From: Pseudomonadales bacterium | GTDB taxonomy: Bacteria; Pseudomonadota; Gammaproteobacteria; Pseudomonadales; Ketobacteraceae | Length of the DNA stretch: 64,000 nucleotides | NCBI GenBank assembly: GCA_002701845.1 | Contig: NZXG01000007.1 | Location: 1 to 64,000 of the forward strand | Direction: 5' to 3' | In this document: one piece after another, positions 34,588 through 43,787 of the stretch | Layout: every line of letters begins with the position of its first letter | Position numbering within the stretch: position 1 is the stretch's first letter | Notes under the pieces: generated by a model | Databases searched by the model: none | What the model was told of the DNA's origin: nothing | The model's input: only the letters and a program-made list of their open reading frames with translations | Made by a program: the position numbers and the translations under genes

Positions 34588-35835
34588 CTAAAAGGCCAGT
34601 CTGACACCGGCGGAAACCGTGGCGAGCCGGGTGTCGTCGTAATCCAGCACCGCGGCATAGTCGATGAACGCCGCGATACCATGGGGAAACTGCGCCGAAG
34701 CTCCGGCCTGCGCTTCCATCCAGTTGGTATCCGGGTCATCGGCCTGAATGCTGAACTCATCCCCAGGGCTGAACAGAAAACGGCCCACAATCAGATCCCG
34801 GTCATCTTCAAACTCATGGCGCCAGATGGCTTTGGCGTAGGGCACCAACACTCCCCAACTGAAACTTTTGGCGTAAGCCACCTGGCCACCGGCGCTGTAT
34901 ATCAGTGATTCCACCGTTTGTTTGGCAAATGCGGCGGTCCAGGGGCTGTCACCGGATTCCTCGAAGGCATCAATATCCCCGTCCAGGTAGTCCAGGCTGG
35001 CCAGGGGACCATAGGTCCAGCCGCCGCTGCGAAAATCATAGCCACCGGTCAGGCTCAGATACAGCATACGGGTATCGGTGGTGCCGCGAGCCAGGCTGGC
35101 GCCGGGTAAATGGCGCCGGGTGTCGAACTCGCCTCTGGCGTAGCCCAGGGTGGTGTCCAGAGCAAAATCACGCCGATACCAGCTGCTGTAAACAATCAGA
35201 TGATCCGATTGGTTGTCGGTCTGGTCGCCGAACTGATTGTACTCCAGCTCACTTTCCGAATGGCCCCAGGCGGCCCCCACCAGCCACTCATCATTGAGCT
35301 GCCAGTCAGCCCCCAGGGTGTAGTGGTCGTCACTGAGGTCGTAGCCCACCTCATAATCGGTATCGTCCTGATCGCCCCCGGCCCGGGCGCCACTCAGGAA
35401 CAGGCCCAGGGCCTGGCTGCGGAACAGCTCGCCACCGGCGTTACCGCCCCTGTAATCGGCCACGCCGGGAAAGATTGCCACCTCACTGCCGCCACCTGCC
35501 TGTTGACGGCGTAAACCGGACAGATGATTACGGATACTGTTGACCTGGTTCCTGCTGATCTGCACCAGAGAGGTGTAGAGGGCCGGTTGTTCGTCCGGAG
35601 TGATTTGGGCTCGGTCCTGCTCATACTCCACCGGATCGGGAACTTCACTCAGCCGGCAGGCGTTTTCGAAGCTGGCAAAGTCAAAGCCGGCCCCTTCCTG
35701 CTGCAAAATTTCCGTACAGAGCGCATCGATATCGGTGGTGAACTGCTCCTGGTTGGTATTGGCGTGGACCGTGCCGCAGGTCAGCAAGCCCGCTCCCAAC
35801 ACCAGACCGCAGTTTTTGAGTTTATGGTTGGGCAT
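34588..35835 (-). CDS. Outer-membrane beta-barrel (autotransporter-domain-like) protein
   Basis: 415 residues. Signal peptide (cleavage after GTVHA), a helical stretch (30-110) with a Cys pair, then about 280 residues of alternating amphipathic strands of the autotransporter type (YTLGADWQLNDEWLVGAAWGHSES, GVLVPYAKAIWRHEF) ending in the C-terminal Phe (GVRLAF) recognised by the Bam complex. No large passenger is present, so it may be a stand-alone barrel. The start is 4 bp after the cyoE stop, implying co-transcription with the oxidase operon although the function seems unrelated. Confidence 0.8.
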   Translation of the reverse strand: MPNHKLKNCGLVLGAGLLTCGTVHANTNQEQFTTDIDALCTEILQQEGAGFDFASFENACRLSEVPDPVEYEQDRAQITPDEQPALYTSLVQISRNQVNSIRNHLSGLRRQQAGGGSEVAIFPGVADYRGGNAGGELFRSQALGLFLSGARAGGDQDDTDYEVGYDLSDDHYTLGADWQLNDEWLVGAAWGHSESELEYNQFGDQTDNQSDHLIVYSSWYRRDFALDTTLGYARGEFDTRRHLPGASLARGTTDTRMLYLSLTGGYDFRSGGWTYGPLASLDYLDGDIDAFEESGDSPWTAAFAKQTVESLIYSAGGQVAYAKSFSWGVLVPYAKAIWRHEFEDDRDLIVGRFLFSPGDEFSIQADDPDTNWMEAQAGASAQFPHGIAAFIDYAAVLDYDDTRLATVSAGVRLAF

Positions 35836-35839
35836 CGGG

Positions 35840-36748
35840 TTACAGACTCAGGGTGATAGTGAAGTAATGGTCCACCAGCAGGGCGATGAACAGGCACATC
35901 AGATAGACGATGGAGTAGCCAAAAGTCTTCATGGCGATACCCGGCACCGGGGCGAACTTCAGGCGCACGGCGTAATACAGAAAGACAGCGTTGAGGATCA
36001 GGGTGGTCAGCAGATAAATCAGACCACTCATGCCGGTCAGATAGGGCAGCATGGTACATAGCGCCAGCAGGATGGTGTAGTGCAGCACCGAGGTCTTGGT
36101 GAACTCGATACCGTGGGTCACCGGCAGCATGGGGATGCCGGCGCGGGCATATTCATCCCGGCGATGGATGGCCAGGGCCCAGAAGTGGGGCGGTGTCCAC
36201 ACAAAAATGATCAGCACCAGCAGCAGGCCGTGGGCGTCGATGCTATTGGTCACCGCGGTCCAGCCCAGTAACGGTGGGATGGCACCGGCCAGGCCGCCGA
36301 TCACGATATTTTGTGGGGTGGCCCGTTTCAGATACATGGTGTAGATAAAGGCATAACCAACGATGCCAAACAAGGTCAGAAATGCGGTGAGAGGGTTAAC
36401 GAAAAATGACAGGATTGCCATGGAGGCAATGGACAGCACCGCCGCAAACACGATGGCCCGTTGCGGGCTGATTTTGCCTTTTACCAGCGGTCGGTGTTCG
36501 GTGCGCGACATCACGGCGTCGATGCGCTGGTCCACCACGTGGTTGACCGCGGCGGCGGCGCCCATGGCGAAGGCCATGCCGATGGAGCCCAGAATCAGAG
36601 TGTCCAGCGGCACCATGCCGGGGGTTGCCATAAACATGCCCACGATGGCGGTGAGCATCAGCAGCATCACCACCCTGGGTTTGGTCAATTCATAATAGTC
36701 TCGCCAGCTGACGGATTCCGTCATGCTGGGGCTGAGTGCTCGGCTCAT
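35840..36748 (-). CDS. cyoE: Protoheme IX farnesyltransferase (heme O synthase)
   Basis: 302 residues from ATG 36748, preceded by GGAGGGAGG. UbiA-family prenyltransferase: NHVVDQRIDAVMSRT carries the first Asp-rich motif and YLKRATPQNIVIGG the conserved loop; about nine membrane helices. It attaches farnesyl to heme b, giving heme O, the substrate of the ctaA product encoded just upstream. The start overlaps the ctaA stop (ATGA). Could equally be named ctaB. Confidence 0.96.
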   Translation of the reverse strand: MSRALSPSMTESVSWRDYYELTKPRVVMLLMLTAIVGMFMATPGMVPLDTLILGSIGMAFAMGAAAAVNHVVDQRIDAVMSRTEHRPLVKGKISPQRAIVFAAVLSIASMAILSFFVNPLTAFLTLFGIVGYAFIYTMYLKRATPQNIVIGGLAGAIPPLLGWTAVTNSIDAHGLLLVLIIFVWTPPHFWALAIHRRDEYARAGIPMLPVTHGIEFTKTSVLHYTILLALCTMLPYLTGMSGLIYLLTTLILNAVFLYYAVRLKFAPVPGIAMKTFGYSIVYLMCLFIALLVDHYFTITLSL

Positions 36749-37758
36749 GTTGTCCTCCCTCCTCCGCGATATAGGCTGAGGCTTACAAATATCATTGCCA
36801 TCATCAAAATTGCCGCTACCCCGTTGTGGGCCACCGCCACCAGCAGGGGCAGTTCGAACACCACATTGCTGACACCAAGGGCCACCTGTAGCAGCAGAAT
36901 CAACAGCCCGACTCCGGCGGCGCGACGGGTCACTGGGGGGGAATCCGGCCGCAGCCGCAACCAACCCAGTAAGCCGCCCACAAATACCGTTGTGATGACC
37001 GCGCCGATTCGATGGGCCACATGAATGGTGATTTTGGCGTCCGGCCCCAGGTGAGTGGCGAACTCATAATCCTCCAGACCATGGCCCCAGAATTGAAACG
37101 CATCCTGCAAATTGATGTGTTCCTGCCAGCCCTGCTGGCAGATGGGCAGCTCGGTGCAGATGGTGGCGGCATAATTGGCAGCGGTCCAGCCCCCCAGCGC
37201 AATCTGCAGTCCCAGCACCAAAATGGCGACCAGCGCCAGGCGAAATGGCAGACGGCGCGGTTGCGGGGTAGGGGGTGGCGGAACCCTGTGTAAACGCAAC
37301 GCCAGTATAAACAGCAGGCAGAGCGTAGTGAACCCCCCCAGGAGATGCGCCATCACCACCGTGGGGAACAGCCCCAGGGTCACCGTCCACATGCCTAACA
37401 GGCCTTGGAAGATCACCAGGGCCGCCAGGGCCAGGGGCAGTTTGATCGGGGTTGCGGGGTTGCTGCGCCGGGCGCGGAAGCTGAGGTACAGCATCACCAG
37501 GATCACCAGCCCCAGGCTGGAGGCAAAATACCGGTGAATCATTTCCGGCCAGGCCTTATGACTTTCCACCGGGCGGTGCGGGTAAGCGCTGTTGGCCCGC
37601 TCAATATCTTCCGGGTGTTTGGGGACTGTGAGATGACCATAGCAGCCGGGCCAGTCGGGACACCCCAGACCGGCATCCGCCAAGCGGGTGTAGGCCCCCA
37701 GGGCGACAACGCCGCAGGCCAGGAATACCGCAAGAATGGAAAGTCGTTTCAGCCACAT
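36745..37758 (-). CDS. ctaA: Heme A synthase (COX15/CtaA)
   Basis: 337 residues with eight membrane segments. YTRLADAGLGCPDWPGCYG carries the extracytoplasmic Cys pair, and conserved heme-ligand His residues occur in the helices (IHRYFAS, AHLLGG, VAHRIGA, AHNGVAA). It oxidises the heme O methyl to formyl, giving heme A for the aa3 oxidase. The second Cys pair (ICTELPICQ) is also present. Translationally coupled to cyoE. Confidence 0.94.
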   Translation of the reverse strand: MWLKRLSILAVFLACGVVALGAYTRLADAGLGCPDWPGCYGHLTVPKHPEDIERANSAYPHRPVESHKAWPEMIHRYFASSLGLVILVMLYLSFRARRSNPATPIKLPLALAALVIFQGLLGMWTVTLGLFPTVVMAHLLGGFTTLCLLFILALRLHRVPPPPTPQPRRLPFRLALVAILVLGLQIALGGWTAANYAATICTELPICQQGWQEHINLQDAFQFWGHGLEDYEFATHLGPDAKITIHVAHRIGAVITTVFVGGLLGWLRLRPDSPPVTRRAAGVGLLILLLQVALGVSNVVFELPLLVAVAHNGVAAILMMAMIFVSLSLYRGGGRTT

Positions 37759-37764
37759 GAAGGA

Positions 37765-38412
37765 TTACCCGATTTTGGACAGTTTCAGAACTTTCTGCAG
37801 GTCCTTCAGCAGATCGCGACCTTTGAGGATGGACTCCTGCTCGTCGGCGTAGGTGGGATAGTACATAAACACCGCGCCCATGGTGTCCACCAGATAGAGC
37901 AGGCCGGTTTGTTGTTGCTTCAGCCCGTCGTTTTCCGTGTCAGTGAACCACTGCTGGAGAGCCTCGGGTTCAGTGTGCGCCACGGTCAGCTCGGAAAACT
38001 CCTCTGCGATCAGCGCACGATAGTCCTGGGGCAGGGCGGTGGTGGCAATCAGCATGGTGGCCACCCGGTCCTGATCCGGCCCCAGTGCCTTGTGTACCTG
38101 GCGCATCTGATACAGGGTATTGCGACAGGCGGCATCGCACTGGGGCGGGATCACGTAAACCATCCACCAGCGGGCTGCCAGCGCTTCGGAGGCAATGGGC
38201 TCGCCCTGGGCGTCGGTGAGCGGCAGGCTGTCAAAGGCCACCGGTGGGGTGATCAGAGTGCCCCGATTGGTGGTGCCCACGGCTTTATAAAGGCCGGTCT
38301 TGTGCAGTAGCAGAGCCGCCAGAAAGGGGATGACAAATACCGCCAGGGCCACCAATAACAGCTTGCGGTTGTTTTGTTGCGGGGACGGTTTACTGCCAAC
38401 ACTCATATTCAT
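37765..38412 (-). CDS. Membrane-anchored Sco/thioredoxin-like protein of the cox operon
   Basis: 215 residues. One N-terminal membrane helix (LLLVALAVFVIPFLAALLL), then a periplasmic domain with CDAAC (a CxxxC as in Sco copper chaperones) in VIPPQCDAACRN. Similar unnamed proteins sit at this place in Pseudomonas-type cox operons. A role in delivering copper to, or reducing, the CuA site is an inference from motif and context. The start ATG overlaps the SURF1 gene stop. Confidence 0.78.
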   Translation of the reverse strand: MNMSVGSKPSPQQNNRKLLLVALAVFVIPFLAALLLHKTGLYKAVGTTNRGTLITPPVAFDSLPLTDAQGEPIASEALAARWWMVYVIPPQCDAACRNTLYQMRQVHKALGPDQDRVATMLIATTALPQDYRALIAEEFSELTVAHTEPEALQQWFTDTENDGLKQQQTGLLYLVDTMGAVFMYYPTYADEQESILKGRDLLKDLQKVLKLSKIG

Positions 38413-39176
38413 TCACTGCGTTTTGTTTTTTTCGTATTCACTACGAAATAAATCACCATCAGGGCCGTGGCCAGGGAGAACCATTGTACCGCGTAACCAT
38501 AGTGCTTCTCCGGGCCCATGAAACGGCTATGCCATTCCCGCACCAGCGGGGAGGAAGGGTCCGGATTCAAACGCAGTACAAACGGCAGCACGGGATAATC
38601 AAACAGCTGGCGGGTTTTTTCAAGGTCTATTTTCTGGATCAGAAATGGCCAGGACACGTCCTGGTAGTTGTCTTCTTTCAATACGAAGATATCCGGGCTC
38701 GGTTGATGAGCGTGACCGTACAGGGTGAGATCACCCTGTTGCAGGGGCAGTTCGGGAAACACACTGCGATCAGGGCCCTGGGGAATCCAGCCCCGGTTCA
38801 CCAGCAGAATGTTGCCGTTGGTGAGAAACGGGGTCAGAATCTGGTATCCCGGCTCCATCTGGTAAGTCCGGTTGTCCAGTAAAAACTGATACTGGTTCAG
38901 ATAGCGGCCCCGGGCATGGAGCGGATAATCCGTCAGATCCCCCTGCAGATCCTGGGGGGATAGCGCAGCCAGGGAACGGCTGGCCTGTTCGCTGCGCTGT
39001 GCCAGCCGCTCCACCATATACTCTTTGGCTTCCGCCCGCCGCAATTGCCACAATCCCAGGTTGATCAACAGCACCAGCAACACCAGGGTCACCAGAGAGG
39101 GGATAACCCCCGGCGCAAACCGATAGGGTCCAACCTGGACACCGTGACGCCTGGATTGTGGTACGGAATTGCTCAT
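38409..39176 (-). CDS. SURF1-family cytochrome oxidase assembly protein
   Basis: 255 residues from ATG 39176 (MSNSVPQSRRHG); the longer open frame to 39413 would overlap the divergent small gene. Two terminal membrane helices flank a periplasmic domain, with SURF1 signatures LGLWQLRRAEAKE, LLVNRGWIP and YAVQWFSLA. It helps heme A insertion into subunit I. Part of the ctaC-to-cyoE gene group, separated from ctaE by a small divergent gene. Confidence 0.92.
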   Translation of the reverse strand: MSNSVPQSRRHGVQVGPYRFAPGVIPSLVTLVLLVLLINLGLWQLRRAEAKEYMVERLAQRSEQASRSLAALSPQDLQGDLTDYPLHARGRYLNQYQFLLDNRTYQMEPGYQILTPFLTNGNILLVNRGWIPQGPDRSVFPELPLQQGDLTLYGHAHQPSPDIFVLKEDNYQDVSWPFLIQKIDLEKTRQLFDYPVLPFVLRLNPDPSSPLVREWHSRFMGPEKHYGYAVQWFSLATALMVIYFVVNTKKTKRSE

Positions 39177-39203
39177 TGTTATACTGCGAAATCTGCCTGA
39201 CTG

Positions 39204-39428
39204 ATGGATTATGCCATGTTGATGAAGATTGCGGTTGTTGTTGTATTGTTGATCATTGTCGCCAGTCTGTTCGGCGCTTTGCGAGCGTTGGTACGCAATC
39301 AGGAAGGGGACAAACAACGAACCGTGAAACTGCTGGCTTTCCGAGTGGGGTTTTCCGCCCTGTTGTTGATATTGCTGGGCGTGGCGTTTGCTTTGGGCTG
39401 GATTGAGCCCCACGGTCTGGGGGGCTGA
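39204..39428 (+). CDS. Twin-transmembrane small protein (DUF2909 type)
   Basis: 74 residues or slightly fewer; ATG codons at 39204, 39216 and 39222 are all possible starts. Two hydrophobic helices joined by a short polar loop (RNQEGDKQRTVK), ending WIEPHG. Genes of this type occur inside cox operons of Pseudomonas relatives, on the opposite strand as here. Function unknown. Confidence 0.8.
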   Translation: MDYAMLMKIAVVVVLLIIVASLFGALRALVRNQEGDKQRTVKLLAFRVGFSALLLILLGVAFALGWIEPHGLGG

Positions 39429-39458
39429 GCCTTATGGCCCAACCCCTCCAGCGGGCAG

Positions 39459-40352
39459 TTACAACCAATAGACGCTGACGAACAGGAACAGCCAGACCAC
39501 GTCCACAAAGTGCCAGTACCAGGCTGCCGCCTCGAAGGCAAAATGATTATCCGGAGTTAGATGGCCTTTCAGGGAACGCAAAAACATCACTGTCAGCATG
39601 ATGGCGCCGATGGTGACGTGCATACCGTGAAATCCGGTCAACATAAAGAAGGTGGAACCGTAAATACCCGCATCAAGAGTCAGGCCCATTTCCTGGTAAG
39701 CGTGGATATATTCCTCCACCTGTAACCCCAGGAAGATGAAACCCAGCACCAGGGTGAGGAAAAGATTGATCAGCAGTTTGTTCCGCTGACCGGCCACCAG
39801 CGCATGGTGGGCAATGGTCAGGGTAATGGAGCTGGTCACCAGAATAATGGTGTTAATAAACGGCAGGCCCCAGGGCGGCATGGCCTGGGTGGTGGTACCG
39901 TCTGGTGTGGTGGTGAGGGGCCACATGGCCTGGAAGTTGGGCCATAGCAGTTCATGGGTCATTTCCTCGGCGCCGGCGCCACCCAACCAGGGCACGGCCA
40001 GAATGCGTACATAGAACAGTGCCCCGAAGAAGGCGGCGAAGAACATCACCTCGGAGAAAATAAACCAGACCATGCCCATACGGTAGGAGCGGTCCATCTG
40101 CTGACTGTTTTTGTGGGCCAGGCTTTCCTTGATGGTGTCCCGGAACCAGGCAAACATCATCACCACCACCCCGATCAGACCCAGGGCGAGAACGTAGCCG
40201 CCCCAGGTGCCCTCATTGGCGGCAATACCAGAACCGGAGTTCTGCTGTATAAAGTTCGCTGCCCCAAACGCCACAAAAAACAATGCGGCGGCAGTAATGA
40301 ACGGCCATGGGCTTTGCTCAGGCACGTAATAATTATTGGTCTTTTCAGCCAT
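39459..40352 (-). CDS. ctaE: Cytochrome c oxidase subunit III
   Basis: 297 residues from ATG 40352, with TTTGAGGAGA upstream. Seven membrane helices; conserved GFHGMHVTIGAIML and AWYWHFVDVVWLFLF near the C-terminus identify subunit III. It stabilises subunit I and the proton-uptake path. It lies 27 bp after ctaG. Confidence 0.96.
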   Translation of the reverse strand: MAEKTNNYYVPEQSPWPFITAAALFFVAFGAANFIQQNSGSGIAANEGTWGGYVLALGLIGVVVMMFAWFRDTIKESLAHKNSQQMDRSYRMGMVWFIFSEVMFFAAFFGALFYVRILAVPWLGGAGAEEMTHELLWPNFQAMWPLTTTPDGTTTQAMPPWGLPFINTIILVTSSITLTIAHHALVAGQRNKLLINLFLTLVLGFIFLGLQVEEYIHAYQEMGLTLDAGIYGSTFFMLTGFHGMHVTIGAIMLTVMFLRSLKGHLTPDNHFAFEAAAWYWHFVDVVWLFLFVSVYWL

Positions 40353-40379
40353 GTTTGATCTCCTCAAACGATCAAATTA

Positions 40380-40952
40380 CTAATAGTTGGCGGCCAGCTC
40401 CGGATCTTCTGCGTCGGCCCCGGTGATGTCGTACAGCTGGTAGGACAACGTGATGGTGGTGACGCTCTTTGGCAACTCCGGATCCACGTAAAAAATCAGC
40501 GGCAGGTCGGCTTCCTGGCCGCCAGCCAATTCCTGGTTATTGAAGCAAAAGCATTCGGTCTTCTTAAAATAGGGGGAGGCCTGGCCGGGGGAAACCGACG
40601 GAATCGCCTGACCTACAATCACTCGCTGGCTGGGGTTGCGCACGTGAAAATCCACCTGACGGATCTCGCCCGGATGCACTTTCACGCTGAACACATTGGG
40701 CTTGAAATCCCACACCATGTCCGGATCGGTATCCGCCAGAAACTGAATGGTGACGGTACGCTCCGCGTCCGGCTGTGCCCCGCTGGTATCCGCGGCCTCG
40801 CTGGCGGTTTTGCCATTGAGGCCGGTGATATCGCAAATAGCATCGTACATGGGGGGCAGAATGCCCACGGCGAACACGAACATGGCCACCACCGCCACCA
40901 TTAATTTGGCGACCAGGCGGGCGTTGGATTGCTTGCGTGTTTCCTCAGTCAT
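40380..40952 (-). CDS. ctaG: Cytochrome oxidase copper-assembly protein CtaG (Cox11)
   Basis: 190 residues. One N-terminal membrane helix and a periplasmic Ig-like domain with the copper-binding ECFCF motif (about residue 134) and the FYVDPEL signature. Delivers copper to the CuB site of subunit I. Placed between ctaD and ctaE, as in other gammaproteobacteria. Confidence 0.96.
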   Translation of the reverse strand: MTEETRKQSNARLVAKLMVAVVAMFVFAVGILPPMYDAICDITGLNGKTASEAADTSGAQPDAERTVTIQFLADTDPDMVWDFKPNVFSVKVHPGEIRQVDFHVRNPSQRVIVGQAIPSVSPGQASPYFKKTECFCFNNQELAGGQEADLPLIFYVDPELPKSVTTITLSYQLYDITGADAEDPELAANY

Positions 40953-40974
40953 GTACGAGAGCCTCCCTGACAGC

Positions 40975-42549
40975 TTATTTCACTACCGGTGGGGTGCTGA
41001 AACTGTGGTAGGGAGCCGGCGAGGGCAGAGTCCACTCCAGGCCATCGGCCCCGTCCCATACCTGATCGCTGACCGCTTCGCCTTTCTTGCGGAAGCAGAT
41101 ATCGATCAGAATCCACAGCAGAATCAGTTGGCTGAGGCCAAAGCCAAAGCCGCCGATACTGATCCACCAGTTGAAGTCAGCGAACTGCAGGGAGTAGTCG
41201 GAGTAGCGCCGTGGCATCCCCGCCAGCCCCACAAAATGCATGGGGAAGAACAGCAGGTTGACGAAGATCAGCGAGCTCCAGAAATGCAGCTTGGCCAGGC
41301 CCACGTTGTACATGCGGCCGGTCCACTTGGGCAGCCAATAGTATACCCCGGCAATGATGGAGAACACCGCCCCGGATACCAGCACGTAGTGGAAGTGCGC
41401 CACCACAAAGTAGGTGTCATGGTATTGCTGATCCACCGGCGTTATGGCCAGCATCAGGCCGGAGAAGCCGCCGATGGTGAACAAGATCACAAAGGCGATG
41501 GCAAACATCATGGGCACCTCAAAACTGATGGAGCCCCGCCACATGGTGGCCACCCAGTTGAACACCTTCACCCCGGTGGGCACGGCGATCAACATGGTCA
41601 TGTACATATAGAACAGGTTTCCGGCCAGGGGCAGACCCACAGTGAACATATGGTGCGCCCACACCACAAAGGACAGGAAGGCGATGGATGCGGTGGCGTA
41701 CACCATGGACGCATAACCGAACAGCGGCTTGCGGGCAAAGGTGGGGATAATGGCGGACACAATGCCGAAGGCCGGCAGAATCATGATGTACACTTCAGGG
41801 TGACCGAAGAACCAGAAAATATGCTGGAACAGCACTGGATCACCACCGCCGGCGGCATCAAAGAAACTGGTGCCGAAGTGGCGGTCCGTCAGCATCATGG
41901 TGACCGCACCGGCCAGTACCGGCATAACCGCGATCAGCAGGAACGCGGTGATCAGCCAGGTCCAGACAAACAGCGGCATCTTCATCAGGGTCATGCCGGG
42001 GGCACGCAGGTTGAAGATGGTGACAATGACGTTCACCGCGCCCATGATGGAGGAAATACCCATCAGGTGCACCGAAAAGATGAAGAAGTCGGTGGAGGCG
42101 GGGCCGTATTTGGTGGACAGGGGAGCATAGAAGGTCCAGCCAAAGTTGGGGGCGTCCGCGATACCCAGGAACGACTGAATAATGGCGATGATCAACAACG
42201 AGAAAGCAAAAGGCAGAATCCAGAAGCTCCAGTTGTTGAGTCGGGGCAACGCCATATCCGGCGCGCCGATCATCAGCGGCACCATGTAGTTGGCCAATCC
42301 CACAAAGGCGGGCATGACCGCGCCGAATACCATGATCAGACCGTGGGTCGTAGTCATCTGGTTGAAGAAGTTGGGATCAACCAGCTGTAGACCCGGATAC
42401 ATCAGTTCCGCCCGGATAATCATGGCCAGGAAGCCACCGGTCAGGAACATGATAAAACTGAACCAGAGGTACATGGCCCCGATATCTTTGTGGTTGGTGG
42501 CCAGGATCCAACGCTTAACGCCCTTCATCGGGCCGTGATGTTCACCCAT
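40975..42549 (-). CDS. ctaD: Cytochrome c oxidase subunit I
   Basis: 524 residues, twelve membrane helices. Heme and CuB ligands are in TTTHG, FGHPEVYIMILPAFG (His-Tyr pair), WAHHMFTVG and AHFHYVLVSG. This is a heme-copper type A oxidase subunit; heme A is supplied by the cyoE-ctaA genes of the same cluster. GGGGAGAAAAC precedes the ATG. Confidence 0.98.
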   Translation of the reverse strand: MGEHHGPMKGVKRWILATNHKDIGAMYLWFSFIMFLTGGFLAMIIRAELMYPGLQLVDPNFFNQMTTTHGLIMVFGAVMPAFVGLANYMVPLMIGAPDMALPRLNNWSFWILPFAFSLLIIAIIQSFLGIADAPNFGWTFYAPLSTKYGPASTDFFIFSVHLMGISSIMGAVNVIVTIFNLRAPGMTLMKMPLFVWTWLITAFLLIAVMPVLAGAVTMMLTDRHFGTSFFDAAGGGDPVLFQHIFWFFGHPEVYIMILPAFGIVSAIIPTFARKPLFGYASMVYATASIAFLSFVVWAHHMFTVGLPLAGNLFYMYMTMLIAVPTGVKVFNWVATMWRGSISFEVPMMFAIAFVILFTIGGFSGLMLAITPVDQQYHDTYFVVAHFHYVLVSGAVFSIIAGVYYWLPKWTGRMYNVGLAKLHFWSSLIFVNLLFFPMHFVGLAGMPRRYSDYSLQFADFNWWISIGGFGFGLSQLILLWILIDICFRKKGEAVSDQVWDGADGLEWTLPSPAPYHSFSTPPVVK

Positions 42550-42566
42550 TGTTTTCTCCCCTGTCC

Positions 42567-43787
42567 TTATTTCGCAACATCGCGAGGTTGTACAACATCA
42601 ACACCGTCTGACGGGGTGTTGCCCCAGGCGTTGCGCTCGTAGGTAACAATGGCAGCGATCTCCTTCGGCGTCAGCATGGCGCTGAAGCCGGGCATGGCGT
42701 TTTTGCCATTGTTCACAATATCAATATGATCCGCCACCGGGCCGGTGGCAATGGCGCTGCCCACCAGGGACGGGAAGGTGGGTGGCAGACCCTGACCATT
42801 GGCCTGGTGACAGGCGGAGCAGCGGGCCAGGTAGGCTTTCTCACCCTCGGCCATCAGTTCGTCCTTGGTAAAGGTTTTGTCCAGACTGCTGGCGGCGGCC
42901 AGCGCTTCTGCCTGCTGGGCTTCCCGCGCGTCCGCCAGCCACTGTTCAAATTCTTCCGGAGAACGGGCATCCACCACCACTGGCATAAAAGCGTGATCCT
43001 TGCCGCACAGCTCGGCGCACTGGCCACGGTAGATACCTTCCTTGCCTTCCGGTACCTGGGTCCAGAGCTCGTTGATAAAGCCCGGTATGGCATCCCGCTT
43101 GACCGCAAAATCCGGCACCCACCAGGAATGGATCACGTCGTCGGAGGTGATCAGGAAGCGGACCTTGCGACCGGTGGGAATCACCAGAGGCTTGTCCACA
43201 TCCTGCTTGTAAAGTTCGTTTTGGGCGGGATACTGGCCGTCGGGGCGATAGCTGTCCTGGGCGGTGTTCTTGGGGAACAGGCCGGAGGCGCGAATCGGGC
43301 GCATGATTTCCTCGGAGGGGGTGGATAGTACACTGTAATAGTCCACGCCCGGGCTGCCCTTGCCTTCCCACTCCAGGTACTCGTAGTGCCACTTCCATTG
43401 GGAGCCGGTGATTTTCACCGTCAGGGCGGAATCCCGGGTGTCGTTCATTTCGATCAACACCTTGGTGGCGGGAATCGCCATCAGAATCAGGATGATAAAC
43501 GGGACGATGGTCCATACCACTTCCACCGCGGTGCTTTCGTGGAACTGGGAGGCTTTATAGCCCTTGGATTTACGATGTTTGATCATGGAATAAAACATGG
43601 CACCAAACACCACAACCCCAATGGCGACACACCACCACAGCATGGTGCGATGCATATCGAAAACCTGCTGGCTGATTTCAGTGACCCCGGGGGTCATATC
43701 AAACTGCAGGTCGGCGAAAGCCCCACTGGTCGTGATCGTGGCCAGAGCACTGCCGATCGCCAAAGACCGTTTTGCTATTGACTGCAT
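42567..43787 (-). CDS. ctaC: Cytochrome c oxidase subunit II with fused cytochrome c domain
   Basis: 406 residues. Signal peptide, two membrane helices (around 45-70 and 90-110), then the cupredoxin CuA domain (VIHSWWVPDF, CAELCGKDHAFM). A C-terminal cytochrome c domain follows (heme site CSACH, about residue 325, Met ligand in AMPGF), so the complex is of the caa3 kind. First gene of the operon, 17 bp upstream of ctaD, with GGGAG before the ATG. Confidence 0.97.
   Translation of the reverse strand: MQSIAKRSLAIGSALATITTSGAFADLQFDMTPGVTEISQQVFDMHRTMLWWCVAIGVVVFGAMFYSMIKHRKSKGYKASQFHESTAVEVVWTIVPFIILILMAIPATKVLIEMNDTRDSALTVKITGSQWKWHYEYLEWEGKGSPGVDYYSVLSTPSEEIMRPIRASGLFPKNTAQDSYRPDGQYPAQNELYKQDVDKPLVIPTGRKVRFLITSDDVIHSWWVPDFAVKRDAIPGFINELWTQVPEGKEGIYRGQCAELCGKDHAFMPVVVDARSPEEFEQWLADAREAQQAEALAAASSLDKTFTKDELMAEGEKAYLARCSACHQANGQGLPPTFPSLVGSAIATGPVADHIDIVNNGKNAMPGFSAMLTPKEIAAIVTYERNAWGNTPSDGVDVVQPRDVAK

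Noticed and set aside
40747-42390. 547-codon plus-strand open frame opposite ctaG and ctaD
   Set aside because: Shadow of cox genes; His/Gln/Gly/Asp-rich translation with no recognisable domain.
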